A DNA stretch of 55,594 bases, taken from positions 1 through 55,594 of the forward strand of contig NZ_VISR01000045.1 in assembly GCF_007827595.1 (NCBI RefSeq), read 5' to 3'. This document shows, piece after piece, positions 41,303 through 49,833 of the stretch; within the stretch, counting starts at the first letter, position 1; every line of letters starts with the position of its first letter. The position numbers and the translations under genes are program-made. Source of the stretch: Streptomyces sp. BK340. Its GTDB lineage: Bacteria; Actinomycetota; Actinomycetes; Streptomycetales; Streptomycetaceae. The notes beneath the pieces are model-generated. The model was not told the origin of the DNA, searched no databases, and saw only the letters and a program-made list of their open reading frames with translations.

Positions 41303-41947
41303 AGTCGCAACGCCCAGGAAGCGCAGTACCGCTAGGACGCGGCGGTGGTCGGCGTCGGCCTTGGGCAGGTCGAGCTTGGTGAAGATGCTGTTGATGTGCT
41401 TGGCGACCGCGCTCTCGCTGACGACCAGCTCGGCGGCGATGCCGGAGTTGGACCGGCCGCCCGCCATCAGCTCCAGCACCTCCCGCTCGCGCGGTGTCAG
41501 CCGGTCGAGTGGATCGCTGTGCCGGCGCACCAGCAGCTGCGCGACGACCTGCGGGTCGAGCGCGGTGCCGCCGGCCGCCACCCGGCGTACCGCCTCGGCG
41601 AACTCCTCGACGTCGGCGACCCGTTGCTTGAGCAGATAGCCGACGCCCGAGGTGTTGGCGGCGAGCAGATCGGCGGCGTACCGCTCCTCCACGTACTGCG
41701 ACAGCAGGAGCACGGCGGTACGCGGGTACTGGCGGCGGATCACCAGCGCGGCGCGTACTCCCTCGTCGGTGAAGCCGGGCGGCATGCGCACGTCGACCAC
41801 GGCGACGTCGGGCCGGTGCTCCTCGACGGCCGCCAGCAGCCCTTCTGCGTCGGCGACTTGCGCGCACATCTCGAAGCCGGCCGCCTCCAGCACCTTGACC
41901 ACGCCGATGCGCAGCAAGAGGGAATCCTCGGCGATCACGGCGCGCAC
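41297..41947 (-). CDS. NarL/FixJ-type response regulator
   Basis: A 216-residue regulator. The receiver domain (1-120) has acidic residues E7/D8, the phospho-acceptor Asp52 (VAVVDVRMPP) and Lys107 (YLLKQRV). The C-terminal LuxR HTH (about 148-205) reads LTPREREVLELMAGGRSNSG and VSESAVAKHINSIFTKLDLP. The GTG start at 41947 lies inside the last codons of the histidine-kinase gene (13-bp overlap), so the two are coupled. It should bind DNA when phosphorylated by that kinase. The target is unknown; the divergent membrane-protein gene at 43378 is the obvious candidate. Confidence 0.92.
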   Translation of the reverse strand: MRAVIAEDSLLLRIGVVKVLEAAGFEMCAQVADAEGLLAAVEEHRPDVAVVDVRMPPGFTDEGVRAALVIRRQYPRTAVLLLSQYVEERYAADLLAANTSGVGYLLKQRVADVEEFAEAVRRVAAGGTALDPQVVAQLLVRRHSDPLDRLTPREREVLELMAGGRSNSGIAAELVVSESAVAKHINSIFTKLDLPKADADHRRVLAVLRFLGVATG

Positions 41948-43206
41948 GGCAGCTCCACGGTGATGACGGTCGGGCCCCCGGCGGGGCTGCGGCAGGAGAA
42001 CGTGCCGTCCACGGACGCGACGCGCTTGGCGAGCCCGGCGAGCCCGGTGCCGTCGGCCGCCGCGAGATCCGCGCCGCCCGCGCCGTCGTCCGCGACGACC
42101 ACCAGCAGTGTCTCCCCGATCCGCTCCACGGTCACGTCCGCCCGGGTCGCCTGGGCGTGTTTGACCACGTTCGTCAGGGCTTCGGAGACCACGAAGTACG
42201 CGACGGCCTCGACCGTGGGTGAGGGGCGCTGCGGCAGGGCCACCGCCACGCGCACCGGGATCGGGAGGCGGGCGGCGACCCCGGACAGCGCGGCGTCGAG
42301 GCCGCGGTCCTCAAGGACGGCCGGATGCAGGCCGCGCACCAGGTTGTTCAGCTCGGCGATCGCCTCCTTCGCCTCGCGGTGCGCCTCGTCGATCACCTTG
42401 CGGGCGTCCTCCGGCAGGTCGCCGAGGGTGGACCTGGCCAGGCCCAGGTTGACGGCGAGTGAGACGAGGCGCTGCTGTGCGCCGTCGTGCAGGTCGCGCT
42501 CGATCCGCCGCCGCTCGGCGTCGGCGGCGTCGAGCACGCCGGCCCGGCTCTCGGCGAGGTCGGCTACCCGGCGGGCGAGCTTCTCCGTGCGGCTGGGGCC
42601 GAGCAGGACCTCGGCCGCCCGGGTCTCCAGCCGCACCAGAGCGCCGGTCAGCCGGGGCCCGAGGAACAGCAGGGCGAGGCCGCCGACGGTGATGTACGCG
42701 GCCTGCGTGGTGTACCCGAGGTCGGTGACCCGCCACTGCGGGGGCAGCGCCCAGATCCACACGTAGATGGAGGCGGCCACGAGAGCGACGGCCCAGACGG
42801 CGAGGACGGCGAGGTCCAGGACGGCGAGCAGCGGACCCGACACGGCGTGGTAGCAGACCTGCCGCCACAAGGCCCGGCCGGTCAGCCGGCGCACCGCCGA
42901 CTTCCAGTTGCGTCCCGGCCCGGGTACGGCGGGGCGCGGGAGGTCCTTGCCGACGAGCGCCCGGTAGCGCCGCCGCTGCCCGACGGTCAGCAGGGGTGTC
43001 ACCACGAGCGTGAGCAGCACGGGCAGCGGAGTCACGGCTACCGCGCCGGGCGCGCGCACCAACGCCGCCATCGTGCCGAGCAGCCAGAGCCACAGTGGCA
43101 CCACGGCGAGGTGGAGCGGCAGGCCGGCGGCGACGAGCGCGGTCCGGTGTCCCGCCCTGCGGAACGTCCGGCCCAGTACCAGCCGCAGCCACGTCGTGAG
43201 TTGCAT
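41935..43206 (-). CDS. Sensor histidine kinase (HisKA_3)
   Basis: A 423-residue membrane kinase. Four helices (about 24-50, 58-78, 122-150, 168-186) form the sensor. The HisKA_3 dimerisation helix carries the phospho-acceptor His240 (RIERDLHDGAQQRL). The HATPase domain has VVSEALTNVVKHAQA (N box), VVADDGAGGAD (G1) and GLAGLAKRVASVDG (G2). There is no long extracytoplasmic sensor, so it probably senses the membrane. It is cotranscribed with the response regulator. It is divergent from the small membrane protein at 43378. Confidence 0.92.
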   Translation of the reverse strand: MQLTTWLRLVLGRTFRRAGHRTALVAAGLPLHLAVVPLWLWLLGTMAALVRAPGAVAVTPLPVLLTLVVTPLLTVGQRRRYRALVGKDLPRPAVPGPGRNWKSAVRRLTGRALWRQVCYHAVSGPLLAVLDLAVLAVWAVALVAASIYVWIWALPPQWRVTDLGYTTQAAYITVGGLALLFLGPRLTGALVRLETRAAEVLLGPSRTEKLARRVADLAESRAGVLDAADAERRRIERDLHDGAQQRLVSLAVNLGLARSTLGDLPEDARKVIDEAHREAKEAIAELNNLVRGLHPAVLEDRGLDAALSGVAARLPIPVRVAVALPQRPSPTVEAVAYFVVSEALTNVVKHAQATRADVTVERIGETLLVVVADDGAGGADLAAADGTGLAGLAKRVASVDGTFSCRSPAGGPTVITVELPCAP

Positions 43207-43377
43207 GCGTCAAACGGTAAAGCCGCAGGCCATCACCGTGCCATGACGCTCCCGCCCGGTTCGGGGGTGCACTTTTCTCCACCCCGGGTCGGAACCCTGC
43301 GTGACTGACGGCGCCCTGGTGTGTGGCGGAGGGTGGAGCACGTGAAGGGGAGAGCCGGCGGAGAGCGGGGGAAGACG

Positions 43378-43857
43378 ATGCGTCAACTGGTGTTGTGCAA
43401 TGAAGAATTGGCCGGTTCCGAGGGCTTCGACCGCGCCGAGGTCATCCCGCTCCACGAAGAGGCGGAGGAGCCGCGCCCGGCGCGGGGCATGCGGCGGGCG
43501 GGGTGGCTGTTGGTCGCCTGCGGGCTCGCCCTGCTGCCGTGGCTGTACGTGCTGGCCACCGGCCTGCCGGCCACCGCGACCGCGGCGCACTGGCCGGTCG
43601 CCTGGGTCGGGCTCGACGCGCTGGAGGCGCTCGGCCTGATCGCCACCGGCCTCCTCGCCGCCCGCGGCGACCGGCGGCACGCCCTGGCAGCTGCCGCGAC
43701 CGCGGCGCTGCTTGTGGTGGACGCCTGGTTCGACACCACGACCGCGGCCCCGGGCGGCGACTTCGCCACCGCGGTCGCCATGGCGCTCGGCGCCGAGCTG
43801 CCGCTCGCCGCGCTGTGCGGCCGGCTGGCGCTGCGGGCGCTGAGCCGACCCGCGTGA
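43378..43857 (+). CDS. Small four-helix membrane protein
   Basis: A 159-residue protein. A polar N-terminus (MRQLVLCNEELAGSEGFDRA) is followed by four hydrophobic segments (GWLLVACGLALLPWLYVLAT, AWVGLDALEALGLIATGLLA, ALAAAATAALLVVDAWFD, FATAVAMALGAELPLAALCG). It resembles the small membrane proteins that accompany two-component systems in actinomycetes. The ATG at 43378 has GGGGGAAG upstream. It lies 53 bp before the methyltransferase gene on the same strand. Its cysteine in LVLCNEELAG is not a lipobox. Confidence 0.75.
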   Translation: MRQLVLCNEELAGSEGFDRAEVIPLHEEAEEPRPARGMRRAGWLLVACGLALLPWLYVLATGLPATATAAHWPVAWVGLDALEALGLIATGLLAARGDRRHALAAAATAALLVVDAWFDTTTAAPGGDFATAVAMALGAELPLAALCGRLALRALSRPA

Positions 43858-43910
43858 CGCCGACCGCCCAGCCACATGCCACGGACCGAATCGATCCACC
43901 GGAGAACACC

Positions 43911-44627
43911 ATGCACCGCATCACCACCGCCCCCGTCGCCCCGATCCCGGCCCGGACCCGCTGGGCGGTCGCCGCCGGCGTCGGCGCCGCGTTGGCCGCC
44001 GCCTGGTGGCTGGGCGACACGGCGCCCTATCCGTACGCCCAACGCGGCCTGCTCGACGTGCCGTTGCCGTTCCTGACCGCCGACCGGATGGACGCCGTAC
44101 TGCGGCCGCGGCCGGGGGAGCGAATCCTGGAGATCGGCCCGGGGACCGGACTGCAGTCGCTGCACGTCGCCCCGCAGCTCGGGCCGGAGGGACGGCTCGA
44201 TGTGCTCGACATCCAGCAGGAGATGCTCGACCACGTAATGTGCCGCGCAGAGCGCGACGGCGTGGCGACGATCACGGCCACCCGCTCGGACGCACGTGAA
44301 CTGCCCTACGCCGACGGGACATTCGACGCCATATACGCCGTGACCGCGCTCGGCGAGATCCCCGAGCCGGATCGGGTACTGCGCGAGGCGGCACGGGTGC
44401 TGGCACCAGGCGGGCGACTGGTGATCGGCGAGTTCTTCGACCGGCACTGGATCCCCTTTGGCCGGCTGCACCGGCTCGCCGACGCCGCCGGCCTCCACCT
44501 GACCGAGCGCCGCGGCCCAAGCCCGGCATACCTCGCCCGCTTCCGACCCTGCGGAGCCCACGCGCCCGTTCGCCAGGGCGAGCACCTCGCCGACGGCGAC
44601 CGGGAAAGCGACGACGGGAAAGCGTGA
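43911..44627 (+). CDS. Class I SAM-dependent methyltransferase
   Basis: A 238-residue protein. A single hydrophobic helix (WAVAAGVGAALAAAWWLG, residues 18-35) could anchor it to the membrane. The methyltransferase fold follows: motif I RILEIGPGTGLQS (71-83), an acidic motif II (LDVLDIQQEM), a motif-III-like DARELPYADGTFDAIY, and PGGRLVIGEFF after it. This resembles UbiE/ubiquinone-type enzymes; a lipid or polyprenyl acceptor would fit the membrane helix, but this is inference. The ATG at 43911 has GGAG upstream. It is probably in operon with the membrane protein before it. Confidence 0.85.
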   Translation: MHRITTAPVAPIPARTRWAVAAGVGAALAAAWWLGDTAPYPYAQRGLLDVPLPFLTADRMDAVLRPRPGERILEIGPGTGLQSLHVAPQLGPEGRLDVLDIQQEMLDHVMCRAERDGVATITATRSDARELPYADGTFDAIYAVTALGEIPEPDRVLREAARVLAPGGRLVIGEFFDRHWIPFGRLHRLADAAGLHLTERRGPSPAYLARFRPCGAHAPVRQGEHLADGDRESDDGKA

Positions 44628-45040
44628 GCACCACACGCAGGGACCGCGATCACCGAGCTGAACAACCTGGTGCGCGGTAGGCCGCTCCAGGAGGCGAGGG
44701 GGCTCCGCCCCAACCGCGGCCGGCCACGAAAACTGCGGCGCCCCCGCAAGGTGAGAGGGGAGTCCTGCGGCTTCTGCTGCTTGATTCCGGTCTCCGATCG
44801 TGCTGGGTCCTCTCCGGCAGCAAGCCCGGGCGGCGGCGATAAGGCGGGTGCGTCCAGCAGCCCCGCGGAGTTCTGCGAGCGGGCCTGTGGTGGTGCAGTG
44901 CCCGGCTGGCCCATTCCGCGCGGTTTTCGGCGGTGCTACCCAGCCACAGGTGAGCGGGGCTGGTGTAGGCGGTTTCTTCTGGATCAAGGTGGGGGTGAGT
45001 GATGACGGCGGTTCTGGGGTGGCACCCTGGAGCGATGCGA
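44628..45040. other. Debris, no intact gene
   Basis: The first part holds a 32-nt copy of the histidine-kinase gene (44646-44677). The remainder shows no gene with a start and ribosome-binding site; a minus-strand frame is open but not recognised. Confidence 0.4.
44646..44677 (+). repeat. 32-nt duplicate of histidine-kinase sequence
   Basis: Thirty-one of 32 bases match the reverse complement of 42332-42363, the codons for AIAELNNLVRG in the kinase. The frame here would read AITELNNLVRG. It looks like the footprint of a second, deleted kinase gene, or of a recombination event. Confidence 0.55.
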
Positions 45041-45230
45041 CCTGGGACCGACGTAGGTCGCACCTGGCGCGGCTGGCACCACCACGTCACCCTCGTCACC
45101 GCCGCGCAGGCCTTCCTCACCCTGCGGCGGCTCGACCCAAAAGCCCAGACGCCGGCCTGAGCCTCTACCAGGTCCTGGACGTCCTCCAGGACCTGCTGAG
45201 GTGCTGGACCGGCACTTGCACCACCCGCGG
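45041..45230 (+). pseudogene. IS701-type transposase C-terminal remnant
   Basis: VGRTWRGWHHHVTLVTAAQA and FLTLRRLDPKAQTPA end in a TGA at 45158-45160; a second frame continues with GLSLYQVLDVLQDLLRCWTG. Both are parts of the C-terminus of IS701-type transposases. It abuts the broken end of the IS630-type gene. Confidence 0.6.
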
Positions 45231-46127
45231 CCGGCCCCTGCCGGCCAGCAGAAACAGATGTGCGCCGCGGCGGATCATCCGGTGGGCGAGATAGCCGAAC
45301 CATCGCTCGACCTGGTTGATCCAGGAGGAGCCGGTGGGGGTGAAGTGCAGCTCGAACCGCGGGTGTTTGGCCAGCCAGGCTTTGATCGCTGGAGTCTTGT
45401 GGGTGCCGTAATTGTCCACGATCAGGTGGACCTGCAGGTGCGCGGGCACCTCCTTGTCGATCCGGGCCAGGAACTTCTTGAATTCCATGGCCCGGTGCCG
45501 GCGGTGCAAGGCTGTGATGACTTCACTCGTGGCGACATCGAACGCGGCGAACAAGGTGGTCAGGCCGTTGCGCACGTAGTCGTGGGTGCGCCGCTCGGGG
45601 ATGCCCGGAGTTATCGGCAGCACCGGCTGGGACCGATCCAGAGCCTGGATCTGCGACTTCTCGTCCACCGAGAGCACCACCGCTCCCTCGGGCGGGTTGA
45701 AGTACAGGCCCACGACGTCGTAGACCTTCTCCACGAACAACGGGTCGGTCGACAGCTTGAAGGTGTCCGCCAGATGCGGCTTGAGCTGGAACCGCCGCCA
45801 GATCCGGCCCACGGTCGACTTCGACAGTCCACTGTGCTGGGCCATCGATGTCCGCGACCAGTGGGTGGCGTTCTTCGGCAACTGTTCCAGCGTGGTGACC
45901 ACCACCGCTTCCACTTGATCGACGCTGATGGTCGGCGGCACCTCCGGCCCCGCACACGCCAGCACAATCCGCGCCCGCAGGGCCAGCGCCTGGGCCGATG
46001 TCGCCCGACGCGTCCACCGCTCCAACACCGCCCGTTCGTCATCAGACAACAGCAACCGTTCCAGCTTCGGGCCACGACGAGGAACTGACCCACCAACAGC
46101 AGAAGTCACACAACTACCAACGGTCAC
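45165..46127 (-). pseudogene. IS630-type transposase, internal deletion and lost 3' end
   Basis: The frame starts at 46127 and carries the DDE domain: VVLSVDEKSQIQALDR (first Asp), VHLIVDNYGTHKTP (second) and HFTPTGSSWINQVERWFGYL (Glu). The N-terminal HTH region is shortened: ARIVLACA is followed at once by GPEVPPTISVDQVEAVVV, about 40 residues fewer than in relatives. After RRGAHLF the frame reads antisense IS701-derived sequence, so the true C-terminus is missing. The core looks intact but the protein is unlikely to work. Confidence 0.75.
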
Positions 46128-46241
46128 AGCCCTTCCTGCGGAGCCCCGCAGCTTGCATGACCGGCGTCACGTACCGCCGCACGTAGCAACCACGGGCGTG
46201 GCCATCTCGACTCGCCCACGCCAGCGGCGACGCCTCCAGGG

Positions 46242-46715
46242 CTACGGCACCGACGGCCGGGTGTCCGTCCAGTCGATGATGAGCTTGCGCTCAGCGAAGA
46301 GCCACTCGCCGTCCTGCTTGGCGAAGGTGTCCTCGTAGCGGATCGACATGAGGATGAGCTTGCGGCCGTCGTCGCCTTCGCGCAGGTGGTGGGCGAGGCA
46401 GTAGGTCTCGCCGGTGGCCCGGCTTGCCTCAAAGGCGACGTCAATCGTGCTCTGGCCGTTGAAGTGCGTCGTCGCAACGTACTGGTTCAGCGACATGAAG
46501 CCCTCGACGTGGGCGTCACGGCCGACCAGTACCTGCGCCGGCTCAGAGGTGGACGGGTCGGCGGTGTAGACCAAGGTCCTGGCTTCCGGGGCGTACAGCG
46601 CTGCCTGGCTGCCTGGCTGCCGACGGTCGGCGAAGTGGGCGTAGGCGTCGATCAGTTCGCGGATGGCGAGCCGGTCCGCCGCTTCTTCCGGGGTGATCGT
46701 GGTGTGGGAACTCAT
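46242..46715 (-). CDS. SnoaL/NTF2-like protein
   Basis: A 157-residue alpha+beta barrel protein. The first helices (AADRLAIRELIDAYAHFADR) and the sheet (VLVGRDAHVEGFMSLNQYVA, TTHFNGQSTIDVAFEASRAT, LILMSIRYEDTFAKQDGEWL) are typical of SnoaL_4/NTF2-like proteins, which bind or isomerise small ring compounds. The ATG at 46715 has AGGAGGAG. It is the last of four minus-strand genes (AKR, AKR, SDR, NTF2-like), so it may process the same substrate as the oxidoreductases. No catalytic residues are certain. Confidence 0.82.
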   Translation of the reverse strand: MSSHTTITPEEAADRLAIRELIDAYAHFADRRQPGSQAALYAPEARTLVYTADPSTSEPAQVLVGRDAHVEGFMSLNQYVATTHFNGQSTIDVAFEASRATGETYCLAHHLREGDDGRKLILMSIRYEDTFAKQDGEWLFAERKLIIDWTDTRPSVP

Positions 46716-46828
46716 GATGGTCTCCTCCTCATGGTGTGCTGTATCAAGTGGTGTCAAGCAGAACGAAGCGGCAATGCGACGACCTGCCGGCGCGTGCGCC
46801 GGTCGGCAGGGCGTCGTCGCGCTGCACG

Positions 46829-47593
46829 TCATGCGGCGCTGAGGCCACCGTCGACGGGCAGCGCCACGCCGGTGACGAAGCTGGACTTGTCCGAGGCCAG
46901 CCACACCACGGCGTCGGCGATTTCGCTGGGCTGCGCGATACGGCGGATGGGGTGGTTGGCGATCAGCGGCAGGATGCAGTCGTAGAACTCCCCGGACGGG
47001 GCGTGCAGCAGCCCCGTGTCGACCAGGCCGGGGGCGACCGCGTTGACCCGGATGCCCTTGGCCGCATAGTCGAGGGCGGCGCTGCGGGTCAGACCGATGC
47101 CCGCGTGCTTGGAGGCGACGTACCCGGCGTGGCCGGGGACACCGAGCAGTCCCGCGCCCGAGCCGATGTTGACGATGGAGCCGGAGCCCTGGCGGTTCAT
47201 GAGCTCGAGCTCGTACTTCATGGCCAGGAACGTGCCGCGCACGTTGGCAGCGAGCATGTCTTCCACCATCTCGCTCGTCCACTCGTGGGTCGGCAGGGAC
47301 GCCGAGCCGTCGTAGCCCGCGCTGTTGACGGCGACGTCGAGCTGTCCCTCGGCGCCCGCCGCGGCCTCCACCGCGGATCGCACCATCGACTCGACGGTCA
47401 CGTCGCACTTGACTGACTGCGCCGACCCGCCGATCTCGGTGATCGCGCGCACGGTGCTCTCCAGCGACTCCTCGGTCCGCCCGGCGACGGTGACGAAGCA
47501 CCCTTCGGCCGCCAGGGCTATGGCGCTCGCCCGGCCGATCCCGGAGCCTCCGCCGGTGACGAACGCCCGTTTCCCTTCGAACAGGTTGTTCAT
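46829..47593 (-). CDS. Classical SDR oxidoreductase
   Basis: A 254-residue NAD(P)-dependent enzyme. TGGGSGIG (13-20) binds the cofactor. NSAG (90-93), Ser145 (NIGSGAG) and Tyr158/Lys162 (YVASK) complete the catalytic set. LPVDGGLSAA at the end is typical. An Arg near the loop after the second strand (VAGRTEES) suggests NADP preference. The ATG at 47593 has GAGG 11 bases upstream. It lies 51 bp after the aldo/keto reductase and 113 bp before the NTF2-like gene, so an operon is likely. Substrate unknown. Confidence 0.9.
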   Translation of the reverse strand: MNNLFEGKRAFVTGGGSGIGRASAIALAAEGCFVTVAGRTEESLESTVRAITEIGGSAQSVKCDVTVESMVRSAVEAAAGAEGQLDVAVNSAGYDGSASLPTHEWTSEMVEDMLAANVRGTFLAMKYELELMNRQGSGSIVNIGSGAGLLGVPGHAGYVASKHAGIGLTRSAALDYAAKGIRVNAVAPGLVDTGLLHAPSGEFYDCILPLIANHPIRRIAQPSEIADAVVWLASDKSSFVTGVALPVDGGLSAA

Positions 47594-47644
47594 TTAGGGA
47601 ACCTCTTCCCGTACGTCTGCTTGTGGTGTGAACGGGGACCGGGG

Positions 47645-48541
47645 TCAGCTGTTGGGCTGGACCTCGGAGGTGAGCTCGGTGAGCCGCTGGACCTCGTCGT
47701 CGGACAGGCGGAGCTTGGCGGCCGCCATGTTCTCGGCGAAGTGACCGGGCGTCGTCGTGCCCGGGATCGGCAGGCTGTTCGGCGACTGGTGCAGATGCCA
47801 GGCGAGCGCCACCTGCTGCCGTGTCGCGCCGTGGCACTGGGCGATGGCCTGCACCTCGTCCCTGATATGCCCCGCGTCGGGGCCGTCGATCCGGGTCGGT
47901 CCCCAGGGGGAGAACACGACGTCGGCACGCTCGGCGGCGGCCAGCTGGGCGGCGCCGGCCCGGCTGGCGAGGTTGTACTCGGCGGTGATGGCGGCGATGT
48001 CCACGATGCGGCGGGCCGCCTCGAACTGGTCGACGGTGACGTTCGACAGGCCGATGTGGCGGATCAGGCCCTGCTCCTTGAACTCGGCCAAAACGCTGAC
48101 CTGGTCCTCGAACGGTGCGTCGGTCGCCCTTCCGCTGTGGAGGTAGTACAGGTCGATGCGGTCCAGGCCGAGGCGTCGCAGGCTCATGTGCACGCACTGC
48201 CGCAGGTAGTTCGGATTGCCGACCGCGCCGAGGGTGTCATACGGGTATCCGCCGCGGACAAAGCCGCCCTTGGTCGCGATCACGAGGTCGTCGGGGTACG
48301 GATGGAGCGCCTCGCGAATCAGCAGCTCGTTGGAGTGCGGCCCGTAGACGTCGGCGGTGTCGATGAACGTGACGCCCGAGTCGACAACCTGGCGCAGCAG
48401 GGCAATTCCGCCGTCGTGGTCCGGGTACTCGCCCCACACCTGATCGCCGGTCAGCCGCATGGCGCCGAAGCCCATCCGGCCGACGGTCAGCTCTCCGCCG
48501 ATCGTGATCGTCTCGGTGGTCGGTTCTGTCGTTGTGGACAT
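47645..48541 (-). CDS. Aldo/keto reductase, first of pair
   Basis: A 298-residue TIM-barrel reductase. Asp61 and Tyr66 (FIDTADVYGP), Lys91 (VIATKGGF) and the histidine in the YLHSGR region make up the catalytic tetrad. Cofactor-binding SWG-like FSPWGPTRIDG and PIPGTTTPGHFAEN near the C-terminus are typical. The ATG at 48541 has AAGGAG. It starts 32 bp after the second reductase stops. Together they suggest sequential or parallel reduction of an aldehyde or ketone. Confidence 0.9.
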   Translation of the reverse strand: MSTTTEPTTETITIGGELTVGRMGFGAMRLTGDQVWGEYPDHDGGIALLRQVVDSGVTFIDTADVYGPHSNELLIREALHPYPDDLVIATKGGFVRGGYPYDTLGAVGNPNYLRQCVHMSLRRLGLDRIDLYYLHSGRATDAPFEDQVSVLAEFKEQGLIRHIGLSNVTVDQFEAARRIVDIAAITAEYNLASRAGAAQLAAAERADVVFSPWGPTRIDGPDAGHIRDEVQAIAQCHGATRQQVALAWHLHQSPNSLPIPGTTTPGHFAENMAAAKLRLSDDEVQRLTELTSEVQPNS

Positions 48542-48573
48542 GGGTCTCCTTGTTCGAGTGGTGGCGGGTTTGG

Positions 48574-49599
48574 TCAGTGCTGCCGGGGCTCTGCGTCGGT
48601 GTCGAGGGTCGCGAGCATCCCGGCGGGGTAGCGGTCGCCGACGGCTGTGCCAATGGGGGCGGCGTCCTCGAGCGCGGCGCGGTCGGCGTCGGTGAGGACA
48701 ATGTCGGCGGAGGCCGCGTTGTCCTCCAGGTACTGGATCCGGCGGGTACCCGGGATGGGCACGTGGCTCTGGTCGAGGAGCCAGGCGAGGGCGAGTTGCG
48801 AGGGCAGCACGCCCTTGCCGGCGGCCACTTGGCCGATCGCGGCCACCAGCCGCAGGTTGGCGTCGAGGTTCTCGCCCTGGAAGCGCGGGTCGTGGCGCCG
48901 GAAGTCGCTGTCGTCGAGGCCTTCGAGGCTGGTCAGCGCGCCGGTGAGCATGCCGCGGCCGAGCGGCGAGTACGGGACGAATCCGATGCCGAGTTCCCGG
49001 ACGGCTTCGAGGACCCCGTTGTGCTCCACGCCGCGCTCGAAGAGCGAGTACTCGCTCTGCACGGCGGTGAGGGGATGCGTCGCGTGGGCGCGTCGGATGG
49101 TGGCGGCGGATGCCTCGGACAGGCCGATGTGGCCGACTTTGCCGGCGGCGACCAGCTCCGCCATGGCGCCGACGGAGTCCTCGATCGGGATCTTCGGGTC
49201 GATGCGGTGCAGGTAGAGCAGATCGATCCGTTCCACGCCGAGGCGGCCCAGCGAACCGTCGACGGCGGTGCGCAGGTGCTCCGGGCTGCAGTCGACGGCG
49301 GGCCGGCCCCCGTCGTGGGTCACCACGTTTCCGTCGTCGTCGAAGACGAACCCCACCTTGGTCGCGATGCGTACCCGGTCGCGGACGGGGGCCAGGGCGC
49401 AGCCCACGAGGCGCTCGTTGTGGAACGGCCCGTACGTCTCGGCCGTGTCGAACAGCGTCACCCCGAGGTCGACTGCCCGCGCGAGGGTGGCACGGCTGGC
49501 CTCGTCATCGCTGGGCCCGTACGTGGTGCTCATGCCCATGCAGCCGAAGCCGAGGGCGCTGACCGTCATTCCCTGACGGCCGAGTTTCACGCTCTTCAT
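48574..49599 (-). CDS. Aldo/keto reductase, second of pair
   Basis: A 341-residue reductase. LFDTAETYGP places Asp51 and Tyr56, VRIATKVGF gives Lys81, and LLYLHRIDPK carries the catalytic His. YSPLGRGMLTG and PIPGTRRIQYLEDN bind NADP. It resembles the AKR13/YghZ type used for detoxifying reactive carbonyls. The ATG at 49599 (MKSVKLG) is chosen for its AGGTGA; an ATG at 49617 is also possible. It is first in the four-gene minus-strand run and divergent from the LuxR regulator. Confidence 0.9.
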   Translation of the reverse strand: MKSVKLGRQGMTVSALGFGCMGMSTTYGPSDDEASRATLARAVDLGVTLFDTAETYGPFHNERLVGCALAPVRDRVRIATKVGFVFDDDGNVVTHDGGRPAVDCSPEHLRTAVDGSLGRLGVERIDLLYLHRIDPKIPIEDSVGAMAELVAAGKVGHIGLSEASAATIRRAHATHPLTAVQSEYSLFERGVEHNGVLEAVRELGIGFVPYSPLGRGMLTGALTSLEGLDDSDFRRHDPRFQGENLDANLRLVAAIGQVAAGKGVLPSQLALAWLLDQSHVPIPGTRRIQYLEDNAASADIVLTDADRAALEDAAPIGTAVGDRYPAGMLATLDTDAEPRQH

Positions 49600-49833
49600 C
49601 GTTGTCACCTGTCCCATCCGGTGTGCTGGTGGCGGCCCCGCATGCGGTTCAGGGCCGGTAGCTCCAGAGTGGTTTCCAGGAGGTCCCTTGCCCCCAGGCA
49701 AGTCCCTGGGAGGACCCCCGGGTCCCGGCAGGCAGGAAGCCCCGGGCAGGCACGCGACCCCCGGCGAGACCCGGGGAGCGACGGGGGTGCGATGCGAGTG
49801 CCGGACCTCAGCCCGCGCCCGTACCCTGTGTGC

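Noticed and set aside
48532..49833. A 1359-codon version of the LuxR regulator starting at 48532
   Set aside because: The first 430 codons are antisense to the second aldo/keto reductase, and the ATPase domain of the family begins near MGRARERIEL.
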